Source: Scatophagus argus (Eukaryota; Chordata; Actinopteri; Scatophagidae). Taken from it: DNA of 64,000 nucleotides. Shown one piece after another: positions 11,201 through 25,200 of this stretch. The stretch spans positions 20,142,330-20,206,329 of the forward strand of contig NC_058497.1 of NCBI RefSeq assembly GCF_020382885.2, in the 5' to 3' direction. Under the pieces are notes generated by a model. It searched no databases, was not told where the DNA came from, and worked only from the letters and a program-made list of their open reading frames with translations. The position numbers and the translations under genes were made by a program. The number at the start of each line of letters is the position of its first letter. Position 1 is the first letter of the stretch.

Positions 11201-12959
11201 CTCACTTTTTCGGAAACAGAAATAAGTGAAGCAGTGCAGTCACGTGTGACTGCTTTGTCCTTCAGTAGCTCGTCTTCTGGGGTTTATATTAACTCTCACA
11301 TTCACTTCCTCGTTTTTCCCCCGTGGTTTTAGAATACCCTTGCAAAACCGATTTTCTAGTAACACATGCTTCAACAGTCACTGATTATCGTCATCGTGAT
11401 GCTGAGTTTCTATTCATTTTAACAGTAGAATCATTACAAAAATGTCAGTGTTTCTCCTTTGTGGCTATTTATTTTCTTTGACACTCAATTTCTTCAAACA
11501 TTAAAAGTGCTAAAATCACTGTGGTAAAGGTGACAACCTTAATATGCTCAAAATGTATGTATAAATCACTTTATTTTCATTTAAGGCTTTGTATACCTGT
11601 GTTATCTGTATTTTGACAGACTGATTGAATCTGCGATAGGTGAGAGAGCCCTTACAAATGCAACATTTATATCAGCTTTCAATTCAAAACCTTCATCTAT
11701 AAATAGCCTGGACCTGCTGGTTAGAGAGACTACGGTGTCAGACTAGCCCACATTGTAACTAGTCGCAGGGGCACCCACGGGACCTGCCAACAATGGGATA
11801 AAATTTCAGTGTCTCCTTGAGCAAGACAATGAGCCTTTATCTGCTCAGTCACTGCTGTGAAGAATATAATCACGCTTAAAAAGTAAACTGTTATTTGTAC
11901 AAGTAACGGTTTAGCGTGCTTGTAGTGCCGGTTTTCACAAGTGTGCCCGTGAAACAAGGGGATTCCCTATGGATCCAAACAAAACTTTAATTTTATTCTT
12001 TTAAAGAGAAAAAGACAAACAATAGGCATAAAGACCACTATTTTTAAATAATCCCTATGTAAATATTGGACCATTATTTACTTATGTACTAGGGAGGCCC
12101 TTACCAACCTTATTTCTCACATTTTCTGTAAATCGTCCAGTCACTATTCTCATGCTACTAATCATTTTGTGGTAACTTGATTAAGCAAAATTTTAAAAGA
12201 ATACACATAACGAAAGTGCAAAGTAAACCCGTATTGTAAAGGTTTAGTAAATCACATTTACTACTTACCACTGACAGGACTGCTTCTACCATTGGTAGAA
12301 TATAGCTGAGGACATGTTGTGTACTTGAATATGTCCATGTCATGCAACCTAATACACGAGCTGCACTGCAAATCAGAGGGACACTCTATGTCGTCTGTTT
12401 TACTCCGCAACAACCATTTGACAACTATAGTTACTTAGCAGGTTAAGACTGTACACACAAAACAAATGCTGAAGCCTTTAGCCTAGAGATTACACAAAAT
12501 ACTACAAATGAGAACACTGTCTTTCAGATTCTAATAGTATAATATGAAAAAGTAGTACACTCACAGGGATCATTTCTGTGCATCAGTACTTGATACTGGG
12601 TATTTCAGACACAACTATATTTTGAAAAATATATATATGTATGTTGAAAATACTTAATGACTTCAGGTATTTCTGCTGTGTGATTTTGTTACTTTCGGGA
12701 TCTGATTAACTGGATAACTACCACCATTACCACCATTCAATAGTTACAGTTACAGTAAGTATAATTTGTATGCACTCCTCTTGGAAGTTTTTTATGTTTT
12801 TTTTTTTTTTACTTAACGTACGTGTTATTTATAGGTGAGCCTACTTTAAGTACAAATACTACTGCTAGTACAACTACTGCAGTTTCTGTTGCCGTATTAT
12901 TGTCCTGACCGGGCTGCTCATTACATCTCTTAAGTGTTTAGTGTTAAAGTTGGACGAAT
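8201..12959. other. Intergenic region between diablo and nectin3
   Basis: I find no exon with recognisable homology in these 4.8 kb. It contains a degenerate retroelement tail (9185-9290), T-rich tracts (about 9729-9745 and 12800-12812), and an isolated TATAAAGG at 10757-10764 whose context is unclear. A GC-richer segment at about 10000-10350 has no convincing open frame. Confidence 0.5.
9185..9290 (+). repeat. Degenerate SINE/LINE 3' tail
   Basis: The run includes ggtgtaccccgtctcttgcc, then tagtcagctgggataggatc, and ends in atggatggatgg. This follows the common teleost retroelement tail (GTGTACCCCGCCTCTCGCCC...AGCTGGGATAGGCTCCAGC...GATAAG...ATGGATGG). The middle is eroded and no 5' head was seen. 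Confidence 0.7.
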
Positions 12960-12987
12960 CGAATCAAATAGGGACAATTGTTACGGT

Positions 12988-13009
12988 GTGCGTGCGTGCG
13001 TGCGTGCGT
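12988..13009 (+). repeat. (GTGC)n microsatellite
   Basis: About five units of a GTGC/GCGT tetranucleotide, about 145 bp upstream of the nectin3 start codon and within the CpG-rich region. Confidence 0.8.
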
Positions 13010-13153
13010 AGGCCACGTTTGTTTCTGTTTGTTGTCCTGCAGAAGTGGTACAGCCCACGCGGGTCGGTCGCTATGGAGAGGAGAACCCCAGGAGCGCGAG
13101 CCAGCAGCCAAAGAGAGCAGGGACGAGCAAAGCGCACACATAGGACAGGAACC

Positions 13154-13241
13154 ATGGAGGAAAGATCGTCGCTCAGGAGGACTTTGCCATCTAACGGAGT
13201 GCGACTTTTAACATCACTTCTCACCTTGTACGGACTTACCT
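13154..13241 (+). CDS. nectin3: nectin3 exon 1: signal peptide
   Basis: The ATG at 13154 lies in an excellent Kozak context (ggaaccATGG) and encodes a basic n-region (SLRR) followed by a hydrophobic core ([15 protein letters not shown]). The exon ends in phase 1 at t|gtgagt. An in-frame upstream ATG at 13073 would add 27 mostly basic, hydrophilic residues and weaken the signal peptide, so 13154 was chosen. Confidence 0.88.
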
Positions 13242-16200
13242 GTGAGTTGTCGCTCTCTTTGTCATTTTTGCCCGTGCTACTTTTGAGTGCTCTGAAAGAA
13301 GTTGCAGTGGAGCCGCACGGCTGCTCTACCGTTAGTCACCGACACACAAAAAAAAACGCCAAAACCGGCTGCTTCTCGTTGTGTTGAAATCAGAGTGGGC
13401 TATGTTCCGCTCAAAACCAGCTAGCTTTTATTTAAGCTAACGGTTCTCGTCTGTGAACAGTTATCCTAACATTACGTCGGTAGGAAAGTAGCTGCTGGCG
13501 TCAGTTCACCGCTAGCTCAACCTCGTTTGTCTTTCCTATTTGAATACAACTTAGTTAACGTTACTCACAGTAGTTTATGTTAACTCAGAGCACATAGAGC
13601 AACTGCAAATTACACACAAGCTAACTCAATTAGATTTTCAGTCCAAGTGAGTCCTCTCAAGTAGATGAGTTTAGGTTCTGCACTGATTTGGTGGTAATCA
13701 AACGCACATTTTTTCTTTAGCTAGCGTTACTTCCAGTGTGTCACATCATGACTTAGCTTACATTTCCCAGGGTGTGTGAGGGAAATACCGGCTGGTTTCT
13801 CTCTCACTCCGATGGCTAGTAACATTGAGGAACAGCAGTGTGATACGTGGTGTACAAAAATAGAAACGAAACCGAGTATTCTGTGTGTCACTTATGGTGA
13901 GCAAAGAGGAGCCCCTTTGTGAAAGTTTGCCAAGTGGTTGGATGCAGATGGGGGCGATACACGTTATGTGATACAGGAGAGAGGAGAGGCAGCGAAGACT
14001 TCCCCGCTTTGGGTGTGAGGGGTGGCGAGGGAAATGAAGACATATTTCAAGGGAGGCACTGCAGTCGCAGAGTCTCTGGAAGTATTGACCTGCAGTTGGG
14101 CTGCATGCCAGCCAGAGCACCTTCCAGTCCCTGTACTGTCCCGAGTAGTGCAACTGGAGAGCTTTGCTGTATCCCATTCCTAAACTGGGATTACCATACA
14201 TGACAGGCTTGCTCGGACAAAAGGAAGAGAAAACACTGATGGATACTAAAGTAAATACTGCCCAGGAATGCACCATTTGTTTTTTCCCCCCCCAAATACA
14301 AGGACTATAAAAGGCTCTCAGATATGCCATGGCAGCAGTTTCTGAAAAGGACCATAAACATTTCCCCACGTTTTTCACCAGTAATAAATTATATATGGCA
14401 CTACTACATGTGACAGTTGCAAAAATAATTTTTAAAGCAGACCTTGGACAGTACCAGTGGTATGGAGGTGCAAGTGTTTATCTCATTGATTAATCTGCAG
14501 ATTATTTTCTTAATGAATAATTTCTTACAGTATAAAATATTAGATAATAATGAAAAATGTCCCACCATTAGATGTCTTGTATTGTCTAGACAATAGTCCA
14601 GAACCTAAAGATATTCACTTTAAAATACAATCATTTAAAGCTATTAGCGATATTGATATTTGATAGTTTACGAAAATCTATAATGATACATGGACAAAAG
14701 TCGGTGTTTTGACAAAAACATATTATACAAATAGTCACACGTGCTATAAGATAATAGTGGTTGACATATTGGCCTGGCAGATTCATCAGTTGAGCTCTAG
14801 TATGTGTAGTGTCTCTACAGTTGCCTCCACCGTCATCTCTGTGTTTACACACACACACACACACACACACACTCTCACTCACACATGCAATGCCTACATT
14901 CCTCTTCATACCATACTTTTTTCTGTCCAACAAAACACTTGTTCATAAATCAACACAAAGAACCGATAAACAACACACTGTTGCAAACTAAGCCGATAAG
15001 CCTCCACACATGTGCTGTTTGGTGTTGTGTGCAGACAGGTTTTCCGTCCGACTACTCACCTCAACAGCCAAATTAGCTGATTATTAACGTAGAGGACAAA
15101 CTAGCCAGCGAAAGGTTACTTTTGCTGTTATGTTTGGAAGAGAAATTTCTGCAGGTTTTTCACTCTCAATAACATATGGTTGGGACTCATGTGGCCGAGG
15201 CCCACTGTTGTGTGTTTAGCAGAACACAAATGGGCAGGGGGACTTTGTGACAAAAACAGTGTTGATGCCAGTTTCCTTCACTGTGTCATTTTCAGATTCC
15301 CTGCAGTGTAGATGGGCTTGTGAGGAGGGGATTCATTTGAGGCGTGGCTACAGGCTGTGAGGTCTGTAATTGTAGACCATAGTTTTGAGGTTTTCTTCTC
15401 TTGGGGCCACATGATTCATAATCTAAATAAATAATGTAGTAATGGAACCACCTAAATTACAGACTCAAAACAGAAATAGATTTGAAAAAGCAGCGACACT
15501 GACAGATTTGGAGATTTGGTCCTTATAGAGGTTGATGTGCTCTAGTGGTTATTAATTGACAGCAAAATGTAGCCAAGGAAGTAGGTTTGTGACAGTAATA
15601 TTTCAGATATTTACAGCTTTGTCACCACATTGCACAGGATGGATTGGAATTAAGAATAAATTGTACTTGATTCACTTGATATTTTTACATTTTTTCCAGG
15701 CAGTCATCTGCAAACGATGATTGTTAACTTTAAGCATGACTTAAGCAAGGAAGGGAACTTGTGATCCACCAGTTAGATATCTGCAGATGCCAGCATTTTG
15801 CTGATGCCCAGTGTTACCCACTCTGGTCATTTGGTATCGGAATAATATGCAAGACAGGGTTTTAAAGTAAGTTTTAAGTTTTTGGATGCACTTCTGTAGG
15901 CTGCAGCTGTAGCATTCATCCTCTCCTTTCATTTAATCTTGAATTTCAGTTGTGAAGCAGCCAACTGAAAACTCCTAATCACATTAAATGCACGCAGAGT
16001 TTTCATTTTGAAGGAAGGCCGTCAGCAGATGAGTTGGCTGCTTTATTGTGGGACATGGAGGCTGTGTGTGGGGTTCAGGGAGCAGGCTGTGGTCACCAGC
16101 TTCTGTTGACTCCACCCTTTGCTTCCTCTTCCCCGACAGATGTGACTGACTGTCAGAGGCTCAAACCACTCAGTGGTGGTCCACTAGTGAATTCAGGGCT

Positions 16201-19200
16201 GTATCCCCCAGTTTTAAATTATTCGTGGACTTGGTTACTCTCAGCCCTCTGTTTTCACAAGTCCATTTAGATCTGCCTGTAACCTTTTACTTTATAATAG
16301 AGGTTCTAAAGATGGCACCAATTCCCAGTGAATTCGAGTGAAATTTTCTCACTCAATACAGCAACCTTTATTTGTTTGCTTCCATGTTGTTTTGCTTCCA
16401 ATTTTACATTACCACTCATAAATCTGAATTGGCTTAAGATATGGTAATCAGACTTGGTACTACACTTGTTCAGATGCTAGGTCCAGACTTTGCTGTGCAA
16501 ACTTTGGATATTTTGTTACTATATGGCGCCACAGATGCATAAAGTTTATATCTTGTTAATGGATGTATGGATTAATTCGAAGTTGGAACATTCCAATACA
16601 TGGAGCCTGTGGATTATTGAGCCAGTTCCACATGCACAATGCTGAGGCCGTAAATTAGGTCGCTAACTCACCAAATGTGGTCTAATAGTCAAGAACAAAT
16701 TCATTGGAGCTTTTCTTCGGCTGCAGTGCCCAATTGTTTTAAACAACATCTTAACTTTTTAAGAAATGAAACTTAATATTTGTAACCTGGCTTTTGAAGA
16801 TTTACTTCTTCAGTAGTGATGAATGGGCTTGGAGCTGAGTGCCACAGACAGGGCAGGGAAGTTGGAAAACACTGAGAGGCAGAATAACTCATTGTTGAAT
16901 TTGGTGAATTAATGATAATGGGACAAATATAGAATCACGCCATGCCTCAACCTTTAACCCAACCGTCTGGGTTACCAGCCGGTCACAGTGATTCTGGTGG
17001 CATTCATTATTTTGTGCCTTCTTCCTCCCCAGACCGACACCGGGAGTTACCAGTGATTAGGACCACAGTGCTTGGGTAATTAGCCATTGAAAACTGGGGA
17101 GTAAATGGGGGAACACACAAGAAATACATATAAAACGCTAATGTTGGGTACTCTGTTTTTAACTGTTAGCCAGTAAGTCTTGTCTGCTGAATAAATCTTG
17201 GATAGACAGGAATTGAATGTTTCAGTGCGTCAGAGGAAACTGCTCTCTAAAAATGGCTTCCAGATATTTCCATGGTTAATTACCTACTGTGAATGAACAC
17301 AGGGAAACCTTTTAAACCGTTTTTAGCCTGCTGTTTTCAGGAGTCAAGGTTTTTCCCCAAAAGAAAAGATCACAGTATGTGACTGGGGTTGGGGTCACTC
17401 AGATACACTGTGGCTTCCAGTCCAAAGAGGTGTACATGCAGGATGTGCACAGTCAGCAGCTGAATCCCCCAGGGGAGGAGCACTGGGGTTATGGGAAACA
17501 GGTGTGGCTGGTTTTCAACACTCAGTCTTATTTGTTTCACTCATTCTGCTGTCAGGTGGCTGTGATGTTTGGGAAGAGCACACAGTCAATTGTATGTACT
17601 GACACACCCCCTACCACCCAAGTGGGAGATTATTAACACCCACCAGTCAAATACAGGGAAGTGCTGATTGTAGCAGCTAAATTATCAGTGGTGTTGTCTT
17701 ATTTAAGTACACAAGGCATGGTGACCCCCAGTGTACATTAGCTAACAGGAGGAATGTCTTGTTTTTCTGCCAGTGTTGTCAGCACACCTGCAGGATGCAT
17801 CCCTCAGTATTCCCCTCACATGCTAGTTTTAAGCTGTCTAGGGCAGTTCTTATTTAATATGATAATAAACTTTTGGTAAAGTATATCTGCAGAATTTCAG
17901 CAAAGTCAGTCATCCACAACAGTTGTTTTTGTTAAAAACTGCATTATATCTCCTCCTGCAAGGTCTTCACCATCTGTGGTCATTATATTTTATTAACAAA
18001 TGCTGACAAAACCGTGACATACAACTGGAAACACAAAGTAATGGACTTACTATCTGAGAATCACAGGTCCAAAACCATAAGTGAGCAGGAAATGTTCACT
18101 GCATGCATTATTTACAATAATGGACTTGCTGGTGAGTGACAGTCCAAAACTGTTTCTTGTATTGTGGTGAAGTGTTAACATTAATGCACTTCAGTTGGAA
18201 ACACTCACATCATTTGAAGCAGGCTGCCTGTGACAGAATTAATCGGATATGACGCAGTTGGAGACATACAGTTTTAGCTGTTTTATCAGAACTTTACTCC
18301 CAGGTTTTCTAGACTTCAGCACTCACCCTCTTCATTTTGTGTGAGATAACATCACCTCGGAGTTCCCTGATTTGGCTTGCAGAGCAGCCCTGGTCCGTCA
18401 TGCAGTTATATTGCAGTAATGGCTTGAATGGGGTTTTGCAAAAGTATGTCCATGCTGGTGTTCAGCCAAATTATTCTGTGCTCTCCTGCCTCTGCTAAAC
18501 TCCCCATGTCCACAATACCCGCATATACAAGTGTCTCTCTTTAGTTTTTGATCCTTTCTTCATTTTCAGATAGACATTAGAGCTGAAAATGTCTCCCTTC
18601 CATAATTAAAGTTGTGGAAAATAAAACCAAATGGTCTGCAGGTTTTGTTACCATTTTAAAATGTAAAGGAAGGAAGGTAGAATATAAACCATCTTTTTTC
18701 AGTAGCTAAGCTGCTCTGTCACACAGGGAAAGTGTCACAGATTACCGCTCTCTGCTGACAAACATGATAGTTCAATGCGGTCTCTATTTTTTTCCACCAC
18801 TTGGATTGCGAAAAGGATCATAACAAAAACAAGTTCTATTTAAGATCCAGTTCTGTTTAAGGATTAAAAACAATGTTAGAATATCAGATATTGCATGGAC
18901 TGCTTTACATTTTAAAGAGGATAGCATCACAGTTGAATTGTTTTCTTACTCTCCAGAGCTGTTTGACTGACAATAAATGAAGCACTGCTGCCTTTATGTA
19001 CTCAAAATGTTTGTCTTTTGCATCCAAGTGAACTTAATATTATGGGAACACTGGATCACACCAGACATGTAACTTGAGTACCAGAAAAAAAATATACTTG
19101 GATGTTGTCTTACTGACTCTTTAATCTCTATGAACTTTACAGTTGAAGGAGGGGAGTGTGGGCTACATTGCAAAGAGGGGTGTTGTCAATATTCCCCTTC

Positions 19201-22200
19201 GATTGAAGTCTGCACATACTTTGACAGGATGTAGGGGAATATAATTTCATCCTAAACAAAGAGTTGGTTCAATGTTGTCGTGAGGTCACTATAGATGTGC
19301 TTTAGTCAGCTGGGGTTTTTATTTTTTTAGGCACCTAAATCTCCTTGTTCTCACTGTTCAAAGTGGGTGGTAAGTGTGAATCAAGAATACCACTCTAATC
19401 TGTTGCAGAAACTGGTTAAGAGTATGTGCTGGGAAAAAGTTGGTATGCCGGGAAAATGAACTCCCTCTGACCAGCACAATGCTGCTGAAATGCCACACTG
19501 ACCAGACTACTTACTGTTTTTATTGACCACTGGATACGCACATTGCAGAGGCAGATTTTTGTTAGACTGATTTACTTCCTCCTCCTGTTGTGAAGTGGTG
19601 ATTGATGACTTATGCAGTGATGCTGATTGCTCAAGAATGTCCAAAGCAACTTCCTCCGTCCTTGATGTGTTTCGGTACTGTGCATTTGTTCTGACTGTGT
19701 TGATGGAGAGAGCTGCATCCAAACTTGGCCACATTTGGGACACCAAAATTGAAAACACTTATAAACAGGCAGGCATAATACTAATGCAGACTAATTTAAA
19801 AAATACTTTTTATCATATAACAAGCTCCCTAATAACACTCTAATGTTAGTAATTGATATAGACCCAAATCCATGGGTATTATATTTGCTATGTGAGCAAC
19901 ATATCAACTGAATTTTTAAAATTACAGCTTAAATAACAAATAATTGCTTACAGTGCTTCCTCTGTCCTCTTTTGCTATTCAAGCACGGGCTGGGTAAAAT
20001 GATGTATTAAGTACAGCAACAATCCCATATAACTTCCAGGCACCATTAGAGGACATAAATAAGATGAGATGCATGCTGGGCAGATCCAGCATTTAAAACA
20101 AAGCCTTACTATCTTTCTTGTATCAATAAAAAGTGCTGTTAATATGTTCAAATTACAATTTCTTTAACTTTAAGTAGTATACTTTTAGCCCATAGCAGTG
20201 TGTTGTTCACTGGCCACTGGTATTCTTCTTTGTTACAGGAAGACATGTTCTGTATTTTTCTAAGATAATACTTTTGAAGTAGATGTAGCACACATATGAC
20301 AATCACGGACATCCTATGAAATAAAAGCAACGTAGAGTTGATAGTAGAAACTGGCGTCATAAAAAAATCTAAAATTGGACAATCATGGGAATCATTTCAA
20401 AGAAAAACAATCTTATGTCCTTTGGGGTGGGTGGAATGTGGGAAACTATGTCTCCATTATGTTTGATTGACCTAATGAAAGTACAGTAGCCCATTTAGAC
20501 CCAGTCAAGGGCACTGGAGTCTGTTATTACTGCAAAACCCATTTGCTCTTCACTGCCAAGCATCACCCACCAACACCACCCAACAAGGGCCTGATCTCTT
20601 TCTGTCAAAACAAATGAACTTTGAGCTCTGTTTAGTCCAGTGTCTAATGAGGAAATTACAGCATTTTTCGAGGGACAGTGACATGTAAATGTGGCGACAG
20701 ACTATGTGTCTAAGTGCACGTGGGTAGTACTGACCTAGAGGTAAGAGATGCAAGCTTGTGACTGGGAGTTTGGGGTCTTTAAATCTTATGTGGGAAGGTA
20801 CAGAAGCAGCCACTGAGGTGGATATGAGGGACGGGAGCAATGGCAGCAACTTCAGTGAGTACAAGTTGAGAAAATGTCATTTTTGAGTCTGATGTACAGT
20901 TTTATCAATTGTTTTATTATCGCTGAGGTTAATATGGATGGTTGGACCTCCACGTCACCCGGTCCTTGTTTGGCTTGATGTTAGATTTCAGTGGATGCTG
21001 TGAATAATTTATTAAAATCAATTAAGCAGATAGTAGACCAACCATAATACACCAATTGTTCTGATGTGCAGACACGCCATTTGTCTTTGCCTGCATGTCT
21101 GACTACGGTAATTGCTTTATATCATTAAGGTCTTAAGATTCATTCATGGCTGTTAACTTCTGAGACAAGATAAAGTTTTTTTTTTTTGTATGGACACTCT
21201 GTAATCTGAAACAAAGGACAGGAGCAGTATGACCACACTTAATAAGCTAGCAGACCCTGATAAGAACAGCATTTCGACCCCAGCGCAATTTTTCCACTCT
21301 ACAGTGGAGTGATAGTGAGTGCAGTCAGTTCAGACCTCATTTGGCATCAACTTGTCAGGGATGTCATACACTTGAGTTCTAATTGAGAGAGACTCCCTTT
21401 GTAGCCTCTTCCCTTACAAAGAAAATCTCCAAAATTAAGTTACTTATTCACACAGCAAAGTCAGATGTTTGTACTGTACTGAAAATGTTACTTTTTTTAA
21501 AAAAACATTTTCTGTGTGCATGGAAAAATAATATGCTGCCGTTCTCTGGATCCATAGCACTGTGTTTACTGAAATGCTTTAAACCACCACAACAAATAAT
21601 AACAAAGCCCACACAACAAGGATGCTGTAGGAGTGTTTGTATTGCTTTGATACACATAGGCAGACATTGTCCTTCATAAGTTCGTGCATAAGTTCTTGTA
21701 AGCTATCCCAACACTTAGTATGTCAACATTATTGATCTTTTAAGCATAGATCTTTAATCAAATGTGACCTGGATGAGAAGGGCACAAACGTCCACAATAC
21801 TAGGGTGGGAGCAATGAGAAAAAAGGTTTTGAAGAGGACAGTGACATGTGAAAGAGGCCCACCCGCCCCCTTTTTAAAGGCCTGTCAGCCTGTGTTTGTT
21901 GCCACCATGAATTAGCCCACTGAAAAAGCCTTACACCCTCACAGGATACAATGCTAGGAAGGAAGGGGGTAGGTTAGGCTGGTGTTGGTACTAATGTTTT
22001 CTTCACACTGCACAAATATGTCTTACGATAAAGACACTATAATGCAGGCAATTCACCACTCAGCCTATCCTGTCTCCTAACTGATTGAGACTGAGTTATA
22101 GACCCCACAAAAATAAATCAGCAGTCTGGCAGCCTGTGGTAGGCATTGTCTAATTTTTTTTTCCCTCCCCTGGTCACCTCTTTAGAGAAACAATACCAAA

Positions 22201-25200
22201 CAAATGGCTCCACGCTGCCTATTGACTTCTTTGAGTTTGCAGTATTTAAAGGCACAGCTGACTCTGAGAAAATGCAGCCCCCTGTGGAAGATTTAATATT
22301 AAAATTCCCATGTGAAAATTCGCAAATATTGCAAATTTTTATCATTTTATTTTACATAGTTTTATACCAGTTCTACACCTATGGCTTGATTGAGTTTAGG
22401 CTGGTTTCTTCCCTTCTTTCCATTTGTTATTTTTTCCTCCTTGTGCTCTTCGAAGGCTTGGATTGGGCCAGGCACAGTAGCTGTGAATGGCTTTATCACA
22501 CTGAGTCATTATTGATTAATTATTTTATGACTATATCTAATAGTCATACAATAAACCCAATTCATAAATTCATTTGGATGCTTTGTGTGAGGTTGGCAGA
22601 ATTTGCCAATGCAGTTTTCAAATGCATATTAATGAACATTTTTGAAATGTGGCCTTGAGAATAAGATGGAAGTTTAATAGTCCGCTAATGTTGCCATTGG
22701 CCTATGCTAGACTGAAGGACTTCAGTGCCTGGACAGAGTATGAATTACTGCGGTCATTAAACAGTAATGAAGCGCTGCCCTTCAGCCTGTGCCTACCTTC
22801 TACTCACAGTTGAAAATTATTGAAGCAGGGAGGAAAGTGAATGCAAGGTGTGGTGCGTCTTTAGTTGTTTTAATAGCACCTTGAAGAGTGAAATGACAGG
22901 GAAAGCCAAACCCACCTTCCACCAGCCCAGGCTGTAAACTTTTGTTTGTTTGTTTGCAAATAAGGAGCAGAAAAAAATTGACAACTTCCCTCTTTTAATC
23001 ACATCAAAATTTTTGGTGTATTTAATTATTCATGGAATCATGGATCTTATTTTTGTAGATTTTCCGATTGGTTATGACATTGTATTCCTTAAAGTAATGG
23101 TTGAGCGCTGGGAACACAGCAACATTATTAAAAAGTAGCTCAACAGGCTAACAAACCTGAGGTGTCAAATGATAATGCAAGGTTAACCAAGCCTAAATGG
23201 GAGACATAACAAAGGCAAATTCCCTGTTTCAGCCTGTGACTGACTGTTGGTGCTGTAGCAGTGCATTTCCACAGTTTCCCTGAACAATGAATATTACTGA
23301 CATAATGGGTGTGCTGACTTTCAGTTCTACCACCAAATAAAGTTAGAAGATATGGCTTTTGTGCTGGTTTACAATCTGTCTTATCATCTAACTGCACATG
23401 TTTTCGCCCTTTTGGACTTTGTTTTAGCAATGTTGCAGCATTCCAGTATGACATGATTTAGCTAAGTGAGAATATGAACGATGCATGTCATCATAAATGA
23501 TGGCCAGAAGTACAAAAATACAGATACATTTTGAAAAAACTGAATGATTGCCAAAGCAGACACTCTAAACTGCACAAATCGACTTTCCTGCATGCTGTAC
23601 ATTTGTTTGTATCTGTAGTTTTGACCTGGTTAATCAGCAAACATGGTGGTCTGTATCACTCTGTCAGACATTAATTTCCTGTCATGTGCAACTATGAGTT
23701 TGTGAAAATGATTGACTCAGCTGTTTATGTCCTCACACTGTTGCTGAAGTCCTCTTCGGTACGTTTCCTGTTTCTTCTCCATAGCTGTCCTATTTCTTGC
23801 TTTGTGTCCTTATTCATCCTCCTCTCGCTGTTTTTGTTTCTGAAAGCTGAACACTCAGAGTTTCCTCTTGCTTTAGTCTTAAACCACATTCTCTCCTGCA
23901 CAGATCTCATGTCTGCATTCTTCTCCTGTGAGGTCTTCAGATCGGTCCCTCATGAGTGCTGTTTGACATGATAATCTATGCAGGGAGTTTGCCTACATGA
24001 GCATGACATATTGTCTATTTTGTTGCTGCTTGTAAATGTTTCTGGCCTCAGATCCCTCTTGTCTCACACAGATCTGACATGCACTGCAGGCTTCATTGCG
24101 AAGATCTTTAGCCAGGAGACAGCCTCCTTTGTGGAGGTCAGGGCTGAAGCTGGGTCAGGTCTGAGTAGGTGGAGATTTTGGCTCATCAGATGGTCGACGT
24201 GGAATGTTTCAGCCGGTTGCCAGGCAAAGAGGAAGGTTTTGATTTACCATTGCGTCTTTTGTGCAGCTTGTCGCAATTAGTGATGTCAGGAGGGAGAGAA
24301 ACAAATATGAAGCATTTCTTCAAAGGGCAAGCATATCCTTCCTATGAGTTCATTCTTTCCTTGGGTTTCTCAGGGAAAAGGGGGCAAAAGTGCAGCCTGT
24401 TTCTCTTCAGTCAAATTAGGTTTTGTAGGATATGGTTCTTCCCATTCTTTGGTGCGGGGTGTCACCCTAACTAAATGGGTCAAAAAGTTTTGAAACAGTG
24501 ACATGGCATAAAGATGCCTACCAAAATATAGTTTGCTTATCCTTTTAAAATTCTGAACCTTACATATGTTTACTGGATAAGATGGATAACCAGTAATGAA
24601 ACCAGTGACAGCCCTAGGTTGTGTTTCTGCTCTGTAATAGTATGCTTATTTCCTTGATGAAACAGCATGACAGCTTTGTTTAACGCACTGCTTGCATTAC
24701 ATTTGCCTGCAGTATTTTAGACAATATTTCACGGTGCTCTAGTTTGCGAGCCCTGGTTGTGTTCTTCATGGTCTCAGCTAGCAGTGCCAAGTTTCCCCAC
24801 TCTCCTCCTGACTGTAGGTATCCCATGCAGAGGCCATCTGTCTCTCCTCCTTTAATGGCAAGGGTGGAGTCCTCTTTAAGCACTTCCCCCCTTTCTCTCC
24901 CTCCTTTCCTACTTACTCCCAAATGCTTACTGTAAAACAAACAACATAGCATGGATGGAGTCTAGTTTCTTTCTGTGCTTTGACAGGCCTGAAAGTTGAC
25001 ACACTGATATAGACAAACTGCGTACGGTAGCAGTTGGAGGGTCGTGTCAGGTATCTGCAGTATGTAGAGCATGCTAAAGCGAAGCCTCGTCTGAGACACG
25101 TGTCTGCATGCATCAACACAATGTCACACATGCCAAGCATGTTAGTTTACTATTCATATAACCAGTGCTGCAAAAGAATTTTTATCAGCTTGCCATTGAT

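Larger units (their letters stand above)
12960..13330 (+). promoter_or_regulatory. CpG-rich promoter/5' region of nectin3
   Basis: The segment around the first nectin3 exon is dense in CG dinucleotides compared with flanking DNA. CpGs cluster in the (GTGC)n tract, gtcggtcg, gcgcgag, cgacgag and the exon itself. No TATA box is apparent. This fits a CpG-island promoter covering the first exon; the transcription start cannot be placed by eye. Confidence 0.55.

Noticed and set aside
12548..12890. Possible second copy of the AGTACTTAAGTAC-type dispersed repeat
   Set aside because: Only scattered short words (agtacttg, aagtacaaatactac) match; the block order is not preserved well enough to call.
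12941..13153. Extension of the nectin3 first exon frame upstream of 13073
   Set aside because: The frame is open but has no ATG before 13073 and includes the (GTGC)n repeat, which translates to low-complexity sequence.
13919..14203. Plus-strand frame with KVCQVVGC reminiscent of a THAP domain start
   Set aside because: The following residues lack the THAP C-x-C-H pattern and AVPTIF-type motif, and the frame has no good start or neighbours.
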